NCBI GenBank assembly: GCA_014656015.1
Contig: BNBP01000055.1
Location: 1-45,573 of the forward strand
Direction: 5' to 3'
Length of the DNA: 45,573 nt
Origin: Streptomyces griseoaurantiacus
GTDB lineage: Bacteria; Actinomycetota; Actinomycetes; Streptomycetales; Streptomycetaceae
In this document: positions 25,604 through 33,369 of the stretch, piece by piece
How the letters are laid out: each line of letters begins with the position of its first letter
Position numbering within the stretch: the stretch's first letter is position 1
Notes under the pieces: model-generated
Told to the model about the DNA's origin: nothing
The model's input: the letters and a program-made list of their open reading frames with translations, nothing else
Databases searched by the model: none
Made by a program: the position numbers and the translations under genes

Positions 25604-26578
25604 TCAGGCGCCGGGGCGGCCGCCGAACGCGTCCACCCCGGTCAGCCGTGCCGACAGCTCCCACAGCCGGGCCGCCTGCTCCGGGTCGCGCGCCCAGTCC
25701 TTCACGCCCTTGCGTGCGCCGTCCGCGGGGGCGGGTTCGGCGATGTCGCAGTCCTCGAGGTAGACCCCGCCCCGGTCGGCGAGCATCGGCGAGGTCGCGG
25801 CCCACACCTGGGTGGCCGCGCCCTGCTCGGGGCTCTTGAAGCCCGCCGGGTCGAGCGGCCGGCCCTCCTCGTCGACCCAGCCGCGCGCGACCATCTCCTC
25901 CCTGGGCAGATGCCGCTGCAGCGGGGTGAGGATGCCGCCCGGGTGCAGGGAGAACGCCCGGACGCCGCGGTCGCGGCCGAGCCGGTCGAGGTGGACGGCG
26001 AACAGCGCGTTCGCGGTCTTCGCCTGGCCGTATGCCCCCCACTTGTCGTAGCCGGTCCGCCAGTGCGGGTCCTCCCAGCGGATCGGGGAGGCGTGGTGGC
26101 CGACGGAGGAGACGGAGACGACACGCGCCCCGCCCGGCTCCAGCGCCGGCCACAGCCGGTTCACCAGGGCGAAGTGGCCCAGGTGGTTGGTGGCGAACTG
26201 CGCCTCCCAGCCTGGGCCGACCCGGGTCTCCGGGCAGGCCATGACGGCGGCGCTGTCGATGACGAGGTCGAGGGGGCGGCCGGTCGCGAGGAACCGCTCG
26301 GCGAAGCCGCGCACGCTGTCGAGGTCCCCGAGGTCGAGCTCGTCGACCTCCACGCCGCCGATCCCTTCCAGCGCCTCGGCGGCGGCGGAGGGCCGCCGGG
26401 CCGGCACGACCACCCGGGCGCCCGCTTTCGCAAGCGCCCGGGTGGTCTCCAGGCCGAGCCCGGAGTAGCCGCCGGTCACGACGGCCAGCCTGCCCGCGAG
26501 GTCGATGCCGCGCAGGACGTCGTCCGCCGTGCTGTGCGCGCCGAAACCGCTTCCGATGCCGTGCTGTGCAGTGGTCAT
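25604..26578 (-). CDS. Short-chain dehydrogenase/reductase (retinol dehydrogenase-like)
   Basis: The 324-aa protein is a classical SDR with VVTGGYSGLGLETTRAL near residue 34, DLGDLDSV near 82, NHLGHF near 132, SSVGHHAS near 156 and the catalytic YGQAKTAN near residue 183. It uses NAD(P)H on an unknown carbonyl or alcohol. The start ATG at 26576-26578 lies six bases after a TAGCGT box (complement of 26585-26590), so the mRNA is probably leaderless. The promoter has an unusually long 19-nt spacer with a central palindrome (see 26585-26615). The HAD gene lies upstream on the same strand. Confidence 0.88.
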   Translation of the reverse strand: MTTAQHGIGSGFGAHSTADDVLRGIDLAGRLAVVTGGYSGLGLETTRALAKAGARVVVPARRPSAAAEALEGIGGVEVDELDLGDLDSVRGFAERFLATGRPLDLVIDSAAVMACPETRVGPGWEAQFATNHLGHFALVNRLWPALEPGGARVVSVSSVGHHASPIRWEDPHWRTGYDKWGAYGQAKTANALFAVHLDRLGRDRGVRAFSLHPGGILTPLQRHLPREEMVARGWVDEEGRPLDPAGFKSPEQGAATQVWAATSPMLADRGGVYLEDCDIAEPAPADGARKGVKDWARDPEQAARLWELSARLTGVDAFGGRPGA

Positions 26579-26584
26579 GCGAGC

Positions 26585-26615
26585 ACGCTACGGACTGGAG
26601 CGCGCTCGAAGGCAA
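26585..26615 (-). promoter_or_regulatory. MerR-type promoter candidate with 19-nt spacer
   Basis: Reading leftward, TTGCCT (26610-26615) and TAGCGT (26585-26590) are separated by 19 nt, with the palindrome GAGCGCGCTC (26598-26607) in the middle. Over-long spacers with a central palindrome are the hallmark of promoters activated by MerR-family regulators. No such gene is in the window. Confidence 0.45.
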
Positions 26616-26633
26616 GCGCGGGCACGGCGTACG

Positions 26634-27317
26634 TCACTCCGCCGGGGGCGCCGGCCTGCCCAGCGGGCCGCTGCCCTCCTCCAGCGAGGTGAGCAGGTGC
26701 ACAGGGTCCCGGTAGACCGTGTCCGCCCCCGCGTCCTCCAGGGAAGCCCGCGGGATGCCCCCGCACAGGACGCCCACGCAGGTGACCCCGGCGCGGGTGC
26801 CCGCCCGCATGTCCCACACCGTGTCGCCGACGAACACCGCCCGCTCGGGCGGGATGCCGACGAGGTCGAGTGCGTGGTGCACGGGCTCCGGCGCGGGCTT
26901 GCCCGCCTCCACGTCGTCCGCGCTCGCCGTCGCGCGGATCGCGTCGTCGGCGTCGATCGCCCTGCGCAGGGCGGACAGTTCGGTACCGCCGGCGGAGGTG
27001 GCGAGCACCACCGTCCAGCCGGCCGCGTCCAGCCGCTTCAGCAGCCGGCCCGCGTCCTCGAAGGCGGGCAGCCGGTCGAAGTAGGCGCCGTACAGCGCCT
27101 TGTGGGCGGCACTGAGCGCCGCGACCTCCTCGTCCTCCAGGTTGTCGCCGAGAAGGTGGGCGATCAGATCGGTGGAGCCCAGGCCGACGGAGCGGTGGAT
27201 GGCGTGCATGGACACGTGGTGCCCGGCCTGCCGGAAGGCCTCCCACCAGGTGGTGACGTGCAGATGATTGGTGTCGACGAGGGTCCCGTCGACGTCGAAC
27301 ACGGCGGCTCGCTCCAT
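26634..27317 (-). CDS. HAD-superfamily phosphatase
   Basis: The 227-aa protein has the four HAD motifs: FDVDGTLVDT (nucleophile Asp8, Asp10), LATSAG near residue 107, Lys in EAGKPAPEP near 142, and VFVGDTVWDM near residue 167. A helical cap lies between motifs one and two (THE HVSMHAIHRSVGLGS region). This is the beta-phosphoglucomutase/phosphoglycolate phosphatase-like subgroup, and the substrate is not determinable. The start ATG at 27315-27317 has GAAGGGAAATCA upstream. It runs in the same direction as the SDR below it, 55 nt apart, though that SDR seems to have its own promoter. Confidence 0.88.
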   Translation of the reverse strand: MERAAVFDVDGTLVDTNHLHVTTWWEAFRQAGHHVSMHAIHRSVGLGSTDLIAHLLGDNLEDEEVAALSAAHKALYGAYFDRLPAFEDAGRLLKRLDAAGWTVVLATSAGGTELSALRRAIDADDAIRATASADDVEAGKPAPEPVHHALDLVGIPPERAVFVGDTVWDMRAGTRAGVTCVGVLCGGIPRASLEDAGADTVYRDPVHLLTSLEEGSGPLGRPAPPAE

Positions 27318-27418
27318 TGATTTCCCTTCTCTCTCGTGGAGGACGGGTACCACGGGAGAGCCCGGTCCACGCCGGGCGGGGGCGCGGGGAACGTGCGCCT
27401 CCTCTGGGGCCGCGGGAC

Positions 27419-28432
27419 CTACGGGGTGCCGCCCGCCCACTCCAGCAGCCGCTCCACCGGCCATGTCGTGATCACGCGGTCGGCCGGGACCCCGCACTCC
27501 TCCGCCCGCGCGCAGCCGTACGCCTGCCAGTCGAGCTGCCCCGGCGCGTGCGCGTCGGTGTCCACCGAGAACAGCACCCCCGCCTCCACCGCCCGCCGCA
27601 GCAGCCGCCGGGGCGGGTCGAGGCGCTCGGGGCGGCTGTTGATCTCCACGGCCGTCCCCGACTCCGCGCACGCCGCGAACACCTCGTCCGCGTCGAAACG
27701 CGACTCCGGCCGTTCCCTGCCGGCCACCAGGCGGCCCGTGCAGTGCCCGAGCACGTCGGCGTGCGGATTGCGCACGGCGGCCACCATCCGCCGGGTCATC
27801 GGCCGCTCCTCCATCCGCAGTTTGGAGTGCACGGAGACGACGACCACGTCGAGCCGCTCCAGCAGTTCCGGCTCCTGGTCTAGCGAGCCGTCGTCGAGGA
27901 TGTCGCACTCGATGCCGGTGAGCAGCCGGAACGGCGCCCACCGCTCATTCAGCTCCGCCACCACGTCGAGCTGTTCGCGCAGCCGGTCCGGGGACAGACC
28001 CCGGGCCACCGTGAGCCGGGGGGAGTGGTCGGTCAGCACCGCCCACTCGTGTCCCAGCCGTGCCGCGGTGCGCCCCATCTCCTCGACGGTGCTGCCGCCG
28101 TCGGACCAGTCGGAGTGCAGATGGCAGTCACCGCGCAGCCGCGCCCGCAGCTCCTCACCTCCTTGCACCAGCGGCCCGCCGACCTCGGCCTCCAGCTTCT
28201 CCAGATAGCCCGGCGTGCCGCCGTCCAGCGCCTCGCGCACCACCTGCGCGGTCTTCGGGCCGATGCCCTTGAGCCGCTCCAGCGAGCCCGTGCGGGCCCG
28301 CTCGGCCACGTCCCGCGCGGAGAGCGGGGCGAGGACGCCGGCCGCGGTGCGGAACGCGCGGACACGGTAGGTCGGCGCCTGGCTCCGCTCCAGCAGGAAC
28401 GCGATCCGGTCCAGTGCCTCCAGCGGGTCCAT
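27419..28432 (-). CDS. PHP-domain protein with helix-hairpin-helix (PolX C-terminal-like)
   Basis: The 337-aa protein starts MDPLEALDRIAFLLE with a small helical domain. A helix-hairpin-helix segment (LERLKGIGPKTAQVV, about residues 51-65) follows, and then a PHP phosphoesterase domain from about residue 100. PHP motifs are all visible: DCHLHSDWSDG, LTDHS, TGIECDI, VSVHSKL, LGHCTGR and the late DTDAHAPGQLD. This matches DNA-polymerase-X-type or histidinol-phosphatase-like PHP proteins lacking the polymerase palm. A metal-dependent DNA end-processing or phosphatase role is inferred. The ATG at 28430-28432 has GAGGAGG nearby; an in-frame GTG at 28475-28477 with GGAGG upstream is an alternative. 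Confidence 0.85.
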   Translation of the reverse strand: MDPLEALDRIAFLLERSQAPTYRVRAFRTAAGVLAPLSARDVAERARTGSLERLKGIGPKTAQVVREALDGGTPGYLEKLEAEVGGPLVQGGEELRARLRGDCHLHSDWSDGGSTVEEMGRTAARLGHEWAVLTDHSPRLTVARGLSPDRLREQLDVVAELNERWAPFRLLTGIECDILDDGSLDQEPELLERLDVVVVSVHSKLRMEERPMTRRMVAAVRNPHADVLGHCTGRLVAGRERPESRFDADEVFAACAESGTAVEINSRPERLDPPRRLLRRAVEAGVLFSVDTDAHAPGQLDWQAYGCARAEECGVPADRVITTWPVERLLEWAGGTP

Positions 28433-28538
28433 CGGTGCCTCCTCGCCTGCCGGGCCGTCCTCGCCACCCTCGCTCACGGGGTGCCCCTCCGCACGGCGCT
28501 CACCCCTGCCGGACCGCGCCCGCCCCGGCCCCTGCCGG

Positions 28539-28563
28539 GTTTGCCCGTACCCCGCCCGGGTAC
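28539..28563 (+). promoter_or_regulatory. Sigma-B-like promoter for the SDR-topoisomerase operon
   Basis: GTTT (28539-28542), 15 nt and GGGTAC (28558-28563) reproduce the spacing seen at 18674-18698. The -10 box ends 65 nt before the SDR start codon. The GGGTAC also pairs with an upstream GTACCC (28547-28552), forming a 17-bp inverted repeat. Confidence 0.65.
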
Positions 28564-28628
28564 TGCGAGCAGTCCCCGAACACCCCGAACCGCCCGTGAG
28601 GAACACCCGCACCACGAAGGAGACCCCC

Positions 28629-29447
28629 ATGACCGCGTCCGGCGCCTCCCCGGCAGCAGCGGCCCGCGTGGCCCTCGTCACCGGTTCGGACTCGGGGATC
28701 GGCCGCGCCACCGCCGTACGCCTCGCCGAGGCGGGGCTCGACGTGGGCATCACCTGGCACCGCGACGAGAAGGGCGCCGAGGACACCGCCGAGGAGGTCC
28801 GCGCGCTGGGCCGCCGCGCCGAGACGGCCCGCCTCGACCTGACCCGGCTGCCGGAGGCCGCCGACGTCGTCGACGACCTCGCCGACCGCCTCGGCCGCCT
28901 CGACGTCCTGGTGAACAACGCGGGCACCGGAACCGCCACCCCCTTCGTCGACCTCGCCCTCGAGGACGTCCGCGAGGTCCTCGAGGTGGACCTGCTCGGC
29001 CCGTTCCTGTGCGGGCAGCGGGCCGCCCGCCGGATGATCGCGCAGGGCGAGGGCGGCCGCATCGTCAACGTGACCTCCGTGCACGAGCACACGCCCCGCG
29101 TCGGCGCCGCGCCCTACTGCGCCGCCAAGGGCGGCCTCGGACTGCTCACCCAGGTCATGGCGCTGGAACTCGCCGAGCACGGCATCACCGTCAACGCGGT
29201 GGCGCCCGGCGAGATCGCCACCCCCATGACCGGGCAGGAGGACACCGACCCGCACACCGAGCGACGGCCCGGCATCCCGCTCGGCCGGCCGGGCGACGCC
29301 CGGGAGATCGCCGCCGTCATCGCCTTCCTCGCGAGCCCCGACGCGTCCTACGTCACCGGCTCCTCCTGGGCGGCCGACGGCGGCATGCTCCGCATGGGCC
29401 CGATGGCCGGTTCCCACCTGGACGCCGACGACTGGCGCCGGCCCTGA
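28629..29447 (+). CDS. Short-chain dehydrogenase/reductase (stress-type SDR)
   Basis: The 272-aa protein is a classical SDR: VALVTGSDSGIGRATAV at about residues 14-30, NNAG near 97, NVTSVHE with the catalytic Ser near residue 140, and YCAAKGG with Tyr and Lys near 160. The C-terminal VTGSSWAADGGML is typical of 3-oxoacyl-ACP reductase/glucose-dehydrogenase-like members. The start ATG has GAAGGAGACCCCC upstream. It lies behind the sigma-B-like promoter at 28539 and 14 nt before the topoisomerase gene, so the two are likely co-transcribed under stress. Related SDRs are found among general stress proteins of Bacillus and Streptomyces. Confidence 0.9.
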   Translation: MTASGASPAAAARVALVTGSDSGIGRATAVRLAEAGLDVGITWHRDEKGAEDTAEEVRALGRRAETARLDLTRLPEAADVVDDLADRLGRLDVLVNNAGTGTATPFVDLALEDVREVLEVDLLGPFLCGQRAARRMIAQGEGGRIVNVTSVHEHTPRVGAAPYCAAKGGLGLLTQVMALELAEHGITVNAVAPGEIATPMTGQEDTDPHTERRPGIPLGRPGDAREIAAVIAFLASPDASYVTGSSWAADGGMLRMGPMAGSHLDADDWRRP

Positions 29448-29461
29448 GCCCGCGCGCGGCG

Positions 29462-30478
29462 ATGAGACTGCGCACCGCCTCCTGCGAGGGCCCCGGCTAC
29501 ACCCGCGTCCGGTGCGGTCGCGGCTTCCGCTACCTGGACTGCCGCGGCGAACGCCTCGGCGACGCGGAGGCCCTCGCCCGCATCCGCGCCCTGGTCATCC
29601 CGCCCGCCTGGCGCGAGGTGTGGATCTGCCCCTGGCCCAACGGCCACCTCCAGGCGGTCGGCACCGACGACGCCGGACGCCGCCAGTACCTGTACCACGA
29701 GGAGTTCCGGGCCCGGCAGGACGAGGCCAAGCACGCGCACGTCCGCGAGGTCGCCCGCGCCCTGCCCGAGCTGCGCGCGCACGTCCACGAGGACCTGCGC
29801 GCCCGCGGACTGACCCGCCCCCGGGTCACCGCCTGTGCCGTGCGCCTGCTCGACCTGGGGTTCTTCCGCATCGGCAGCGACAGCCACACCCGCAGGAGCG
29901 ACACCTACGGCCGCACCACCATGCTCCGCGAGCACGTCACCTGCGGCCGGGGCGAGATCGCCTTCAACTTCCCCGCCAAGTCGGGAGTGCGCATGGTGCG
30001 GGCACTGGTCGACGAGGACGCCGAGAGGGTCGTACGGTCCCTGCTGCGCCGGCCGCACGGCGGGGACCGGCTGCTGGCCTACCGGGACGGCCGGACCTGG
30101 CACGAGCTGCGCGGAGCCGATCTGAACGAGGCGCTGCGCGCCCTCTCCGGCACCGACGTCACCGCCAAGGACTTCCGCACCTGGCACGCCACGGTGCCGG
30201 CGGCCGTCGCGGTGTCCGTGACCGCCGAGGCGGGCCGTGAGTCCGGGACCGCCCGCAAGCGGCAGATGACCCGGGCGGTCAAGGAGGTCAGCCGCTACCT
30301 GGGGAACACCCCGGCCGTGTGCCGCTCCTCCTACATCGACCCGAAGGTCTTCGAGATGTTCGAGCAGGGGCACACCGTCGCGCCCGCGCTGAGCCGGCTC
30401 GGCGAGCACGGCGACTTCGGGCGGCCCGCCACGCAGGGAGCGGTGGAGGCCGCCGTCCTTGACCTGCTCGACGGCTGA
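29462..30478 (+). CDS. DNA topoisomerase IB
   Basis: The 338-aa protein is a poxvirus-type/bacterial type IB topoisomerase. The N-terminal GYTRVRCGRGFRYLD and IPPAWREVWICPWPNGHLQA blocks form the DNA clamp. The C-terminal catalytic domain has GFFRIGSDSH near residue 135, DFRTWHAT with a catalytic Arg near 239, and the nucleophile Tyr291 in VCRSSYIDPKV. It relaxes supercoils through a 3'-phosphotyrosine nick. The ATG at 29462 has only a weak Shine-Dalgarno sequence (GCGCGCGGCG), suggesting translation coupled to the SDR 14 nt upstream. Eukaryote-like IB enzymes are scattered in bacteria and often tied to stress loci. Confidence 0.93.
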   Translation: MRLRTASCEGPGYTRVRCGRGFRYLDCRGERLGDAEALARIRALVIPPAWREVWICPWPNGHLQAVGTDDAGRRQYLYHEEFRARQDEAKHAHVREVARALPELRAHVHEDLRARGLTRPRVTACAVRLLDLGFFRIGSDSHTRRSDTYGRTTMLREHVTCGRGEIAFNFPAKSGVRMVRALVDEDAERVVRSLLRRPHGGDRLLAYRDGRTWHELRGADLNEALRALSGTDVTAKDFRTWHATVPAAVAVSVTAEAGRESGTARKRQMTRAVKEVSRYLGNTPAVCRSSYIDPKVFEMFEQGHTVAPALSRLGEHGDFGRPATQGAVEAAVLDLLDG

Positions 30479-30499
30479 ACACTCACTACCCTCGAAGAC

Positions 30500-30742
30500 A
30501 TGACCGAGAGTGCGAGCCCTCACATTTCCTGGCCCCGGATCCTGGTGCTGGGGGTCCAGCCGGGCACGCCGCCCTTCCGTATCGTGCAGATCGACGGCGA
30601 GGTCGTCGGTGAGGCCGTGGGCCCCATCGACGTCCTCACGGTCGCCGCGGCGGCCGGCATCTCCGTGCACGACCTCGACGACCCCGAGGTGGTCCGCTGG
30701 GTCGGCGGCGACAAGTTCACCTGGACGGTGCGCACACGGTAA
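30500..30742 (+). CDS. Small conserved protein of unknown function (80 aa)
   Basis: The 80-aa protein starts MTESASPHISWPRILVLGV. It has a beta-rich look with alternating hydrophobics and an acidic-Trp C-terminal part (DDPEVVRWVGGDKFTWTV). There is no membrane helix, Cys or known motif. A TACCCT box (30487-30492) lies seven bases before the ATG, so it is probably transcribed leaderless from its own promoter only 21 nt after the topoisomerase stop. It ends 18 nt before the converging VanZ-like gene. No function is assigned. Confidence 0.65.
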   Translation: MTESASPHISWPRILVLGVQPGTPPFRIVQIDGEVVGEAVGPIDVLTVAAAAGISVHDLDDPEVVRWVGGDKFTWTVRTR

Positions 30743-30760
30743 CCGCCGACGCCCGGAGGG

Positions 30761-31417
30761 TCAGCCGGCCGGCTTCGGGCGGGGCCTGCGGGCGTGCACC
30801 GCGCGGCCCATGCGGCGGCCCAGCAGCAGATGGCCGATCAGCGCGCCGGACGTGTTCAGGATGACGTCGTCGATGTCGAAGGCCCGGCCGGTGATCAGCG
30901 CGCCCTGCACGAGCTCAACGGCCAGCATCACCAGCGCGGTCACCAGGCAGACCCGCAGCAGGCCGCGGGTGCCGGGGGAGAGCACCGGGAGCAGGAGGCC
31001 GAACGGCACGCCGAGCAGGACGTTCCCCCCGATCTGCTTCACGGCGTCGCGCAGGCCCGGCTGCTCGAGGTAGGCGCGCAGGGAGCGGCCCGGGTGCAGA
31101 TTGCTGTGCGTCAGCGAGACGGAGGCGGGGGAGGGCTCCAGGGTCAGCCGGGCCAGGACGGCGGCGAAGGCGACCATCGCGGTGAAGGCGAGGAGCATCG
31201 CGAGCAACCGGAGGGGGAGGGGCAGCGGACGCGGACTCAGGTCCCGGGGGGCGGCGTCCCGGCCCCGGGGCGCGCGGCGCCGGGGTGTGCGGCGCCGGGG
31301 TGTGCGTTCCCGGGGTGTGCGGTCCCCGGGCGCCCGGTCCCGGGGCGCGGACGCCGGCTTCCTCGTCAGGCGCCGGGTGCGGGTGGCGTGTCGTAGGCGC
31401 TGCGCCATGGTCGTCAT
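30761..31417 (-). CDS. VanZ-like membrane protein
   Basis: The 218-aa protein has a long basic tail (about residues 1-65) made of RTPRR-type repeats, then about four membrane helices of the VanZ-like family. The conserved NLGNVLLGVPFG-type block appears as QIGGNVLLGVPFG near residue 129, and ELVQGALITGRAFDIDDVI near 170 holds the conserved acidic patch. VanZ-like proteins are linked to low-level teicoplanin resistance but most have unknown roles. The start ATG at 31415-31417 has GAGGGGACGG upstream. The coding repeats sit in 15-bp DNA units (31277-31351). The gene faces the 80-aa gene, and DUF4230 lies upstream on the same strand. Confidence 0.8.
   Translation of the reverse strand: MTTMAQRLRHATRTRRLTRKPASAPRDRAPGDRTPRERTPRRRTPRRRAPRGRDAAPRDLSPRPLPLPLRLLAMLLAFTAMVAFAAVLARLTLEPSPASVSLTHSNLHPGRSLRAYLEQPGLRDAVKQIGGNVLLGVPFGLLLPVLSPGTRGLLRVCLVTALVMLAVELVQGALITGRAFDIDDVILNTSGALIGHLLLGRRMGRAVHARRPRPKPAG
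31277..31351. repeat. Five 15-bp tandem repeats inside the VanZ-like gene
   Basis: Units begin at 31277, 31292, 31307, 31322 and 31337. The first two are identical (GCGCCGGGGTGTGCG) and the others diverge gradually. In the leftward gene they encode five-residue R-T-P-R-R-type units, so unit number can change without a frameshift. Confidence 0.85.
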
Positions 31418-31536
31418 TGAGATGCCGTCCCCTCTGCGGTCAACTGCCGCGCTTTCCGGGCCGGTTACCCGGGGTTGGAAGGGTGATGCGGGGGCCGCGC
31501 GGCCACTTCCGGCCGTCGGCGGCGCCCCGCCCCCGG

Positions 31537-32226
31537 TCACTTCCCGTACGTCACGCCGACGTCCTCGAAGCCCAGGGAGTGCAGCAGGCCGTCGAGCATG
31601 GCGGTGGTGTTCTCCTCGGCGCGGTCGGTCAGTTCGCTCTCCTTCGCGGCCTCGCCGATGTGCTTGACCGCCAGCTTCTGCACCGCGCGCTCGCTGTTGG
31701 GATTGTCGGAGAACAGGTCGCCGAGCCGGTCGAGCAGGCCCCGCTGCTTGGAGACGGCGTACGAGCGGTCGGGGTCGAGGGACGGCTTGCCGAGGGCGGC
31801 GTGCGGCAGCCGCAGCGTCGCGGAGGTGCGGTCCTCGTCGACCTTCACATCACCCTCGCCGAGGCGCCCGAGATCGACGTAGGCGTCGACGGTGCCGGCG
31901 CCCACGTACAGCGTGCGGCTGCCGCGGACCGCGTCGGGCAGGAATTTCGCGTCCTTCTCCAGGTCCACGACGACCTGGAAGTTGCCGGACGCGGCCTCGT
32001 ACCGGCTGAGGTCCTGGATGGACTTGAGCAGGGCGGGGCCGGAGCGGTCGTGGGTCTCCTCGCCGAACAGGTCCCGCAGCCCGGGCAGCACGGCCAGCCG
32101 CAGTCCGGCGAAGAGCACGGCGAGCACGGCGACCACGGCGATCAGCGCCCTGGCCCAGCCGGGCATCCGGCGGGCAGGGGCCCGGGCGGGGGAGCGTTCG
32201 GAGGTTTCCTTGCTGGACGTCGTCAT
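31537..32226 (-). CDS. DUF4230-type membrane-anchored protein
   Basis: The 229-aa protein starts MTTSSKETSERSPAR and has one membrane helix (about residues 27-45, ALIAVVAVLAVLFAGLRL). An extracytoplasmic domain then contains LSRYEAASGNFQVVVDLEKD near 77 and RTLYVGAGTVDAYVDLG near residue 108, the repeated beta pattern of DUF4230 proteins. No enzymatic residues are known. The start ATG at 32224-32226 has GGGAGGACAGTCGAC upstream. It lies downstream of the STAS gene on the same strand, with 120 nt between them. A GCCAA/TTGGC inverted repeat (32260-32274) is just upstream of its ribosome binding site. Confidence 0.75.
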   Translation of the reverse strand: MTTSSKETSERSPARAPARRMPGWARALIAVVAVLAVLFAGLRLAVLPGLRDLFGEETHDRSGPALLKSIQDLSRYEAASGNFQVVVDLEKDAKFLPDAVRGSRTLYVGAGTVDAYVDLGRLGEGDVKVDEDRTSATLRLPHAALGKPSLDPDRSYAVSKQRGLLDRLGDLFSDNPNSERAVQKLAVKHIGEAAKESELTDRAEENTTAMLDGLLHSLGFEDVGVTYGK

Positions 32227-32346
32227 GTCGACTGTCCTCCCTTCCCCTGCCGGATGCCCGCCAAATGCCTTGGCACAACGCCCGGTTGCGGATCGTCGGG
32301 AGGAGCCCCGGCGCATCCGGCCCCAGGAACGGCCGGAGGTCCGGCC

Positions 32347-32727
32347 TCAGGAACGGCCGGAGGCCGCCCCCGGGGACCCGAGGGCCTCCGCCATGCCGGC
32401 GCGCGGCGGCAGCACCTCGGCGACGCCGGTGATCCGCAGCACCCGCAGCGTCAGCGGGTGCGTGCACACCAGGTGGATCCGTCCGCCATGGTCGAGGACC
32501 CGCGACCGGGCGCGGGTGAGCAGCCGCAGCCCGGAGCAGTCGAAGAAGTCCACCTGCCGCAGGTCGATCACGATCCGCGGGGCGGGCCGCTGCGTCACGG
32601 CGTCGAGCAGCGGCGTCAGTTCGACGGCCGCCGCGATGTCGATGTCACCGCGGAACTCGAGCACCGTGTATCCGTGTTCCGTGCGGACACGGAGATGCTG
32701 GCTCAACGGCGGGGGGTCCTGCTGCAC
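32347..32727 (-). CDS. STAS-domain protein (anti-sigma factor antagonist type)
   Basis: The 126-aa protein is a single STAS domain with the RsbV/SpoIIAA layout: VRTEHGYTVLEFRGDIDIAAA near residue 14, then the phosphorylation loop DCSGLRLL with Ser65. Proteins of this kind bind an anti-sigma kinase when Ser is unphosphorylated and release a sigma factor. The start GTG at 32725-32727 has GAAGGAGATGTC in front. No sigma factor or partner kinase is adjacent; the nearest HATPase-type gene in the window is at 38828. Its divergent upstream region contains the palindrome GACATATGTC (32804-32813). A link to the sigma-B-like promoters of this window is a hypothesis. Confidence 0.85.
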   Translation of the reverse strand: MQQDPPPLSQHLRVRTEHGYTVLEFRGDIDIAAAVELTPLLDAVTQRPAPRIVIDLRQVDFFDCSGLRLLTRARSRVLDHGGRIHLVCTHPLTLRVLRITGVAEVLPPRAGMAEALGSPGAASGRS

Positions 32728-32817
32728 GACGACATCTCCTTCTGGCTGCTCCTGCCCCGCTCTGCAAGTTACCCCGAAGGAGTGAAGTCCAGCATGTTCG
32801 ATTGACATATGTCGGCC

Positions 32818-32842
32818 ATTTAGCAAGGGAGTTGGCGGGTAT
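32818..32842 (+). promoter_or_regulatory. Weaker sigma-B-like promoter upstream of the VOC gene
   Basis: ATTT (32818-32821), 15 nt and GGGTAT (32837-32842) resemble the two stronger sites except for A instead of G in the -35 element. The -10 box ends 71 nt before the VOC start codon. Confidence 0.35.
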
Positions 32843-32913
32843 CGACGGGGTAGCCGCATCGGGAGGCAGGGCGGACGGCGCGGAGCCCACGCCCGATCCC
32901 GTACGGAGGAGAC

Positions 32914-33306
32914 ATGGGACAGGTAGTGGCAGGCGTCGTCGTCCTCGACTGCGCCGAACCCGAGAAACTCGCGGCGTTCTACAAGGAGTTCCTGGACGGC
33001 GAGGAGAGCGACGCGAGCGCGAACCGGGTCGAGGTGCGCGCCGCCGACGGACTGCGGCTGGCGTTCCGCCGGGACGCCAACGCCACCCCGCCGAGCTGGC
33101 CGCGTCCGGAGAACTCCCTCCAGGTCCACCTCGACTTCCTGGTCGAGGACCTGGACGAGGCGGAGCGCCGGGTCGTCGCCCTCGGCGGACGCCCGCTGGA
33201 GACCAGGGACGCGCCGGGCCCCTACGAGGAGCGCGGCTACTCCGACCCGGCCGGCCACTCCTTCACCCTGCGCCGCACACCGGACCCCGCGCCGAAGCAG
33301 GGCTGA
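32914..33306 (+). CDS. VOC-family (glyoxalase/bleomycin-resistance-like) protein
   Basis: The 130-aa protein starts MGQVVAGVVVLDCAEPEKLAAFY, the usual entry to a VOC beta-alpha-beta-beta-beta fold. LQVHLDFLVEDLDEAERRV follows in the middle and YSDPAGHSFTLRR at the end. The family binds a metal or small ligand; enzymes in it open glyoxal-type or extradiol substrates, and others sequester antibiotics. The conserved His/Glu metal set is only partly visible here, so activity is uncertain. The start ATG has CGGAGGAGAC upstream. It is separated from the leftward DUF4235 gene by a perfect 20-bp terminator. Confidence 0.85.
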   Translation: MGQVVAGVVVLDCAEPEKLAAFYKEFLDGEESDASANRVEVRAADGLRLAFRRDANATPPSWPRPENSLQVHLDFLVEDLDEAERRVVALGGRPLETRDAPGPYEERGYSDPAGHSFTLRRTPDPAPKQG

Positions 33307-33317
33307 GGAGCGCGCCA

Positions 33318-33360
33318 CGCGCGAGGGGGCGGTTCCGCACCGGAACCGCCCCCTCGCGCG
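33318..33360. terminator. Perfect 20-bp bidirectional terminator
   Basis: The arms 33318-33337 and 33341-33360 are exact reverse complements with a 3-nt loop. It sits between the converging VOC and DUF4235 genes and should stop transcription in both directions. Confidence 0.9.
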
Positions 33361-33369
33361 CTCGGTACG

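Noticed and set aside
28547..28563. GTACCC/GGGTAC palindrome as a repressor operator
   Set aside because: It is better explained by the -10 box of the sigma-B-like promoter; an operator role cannot be excluded but needs no assumption.
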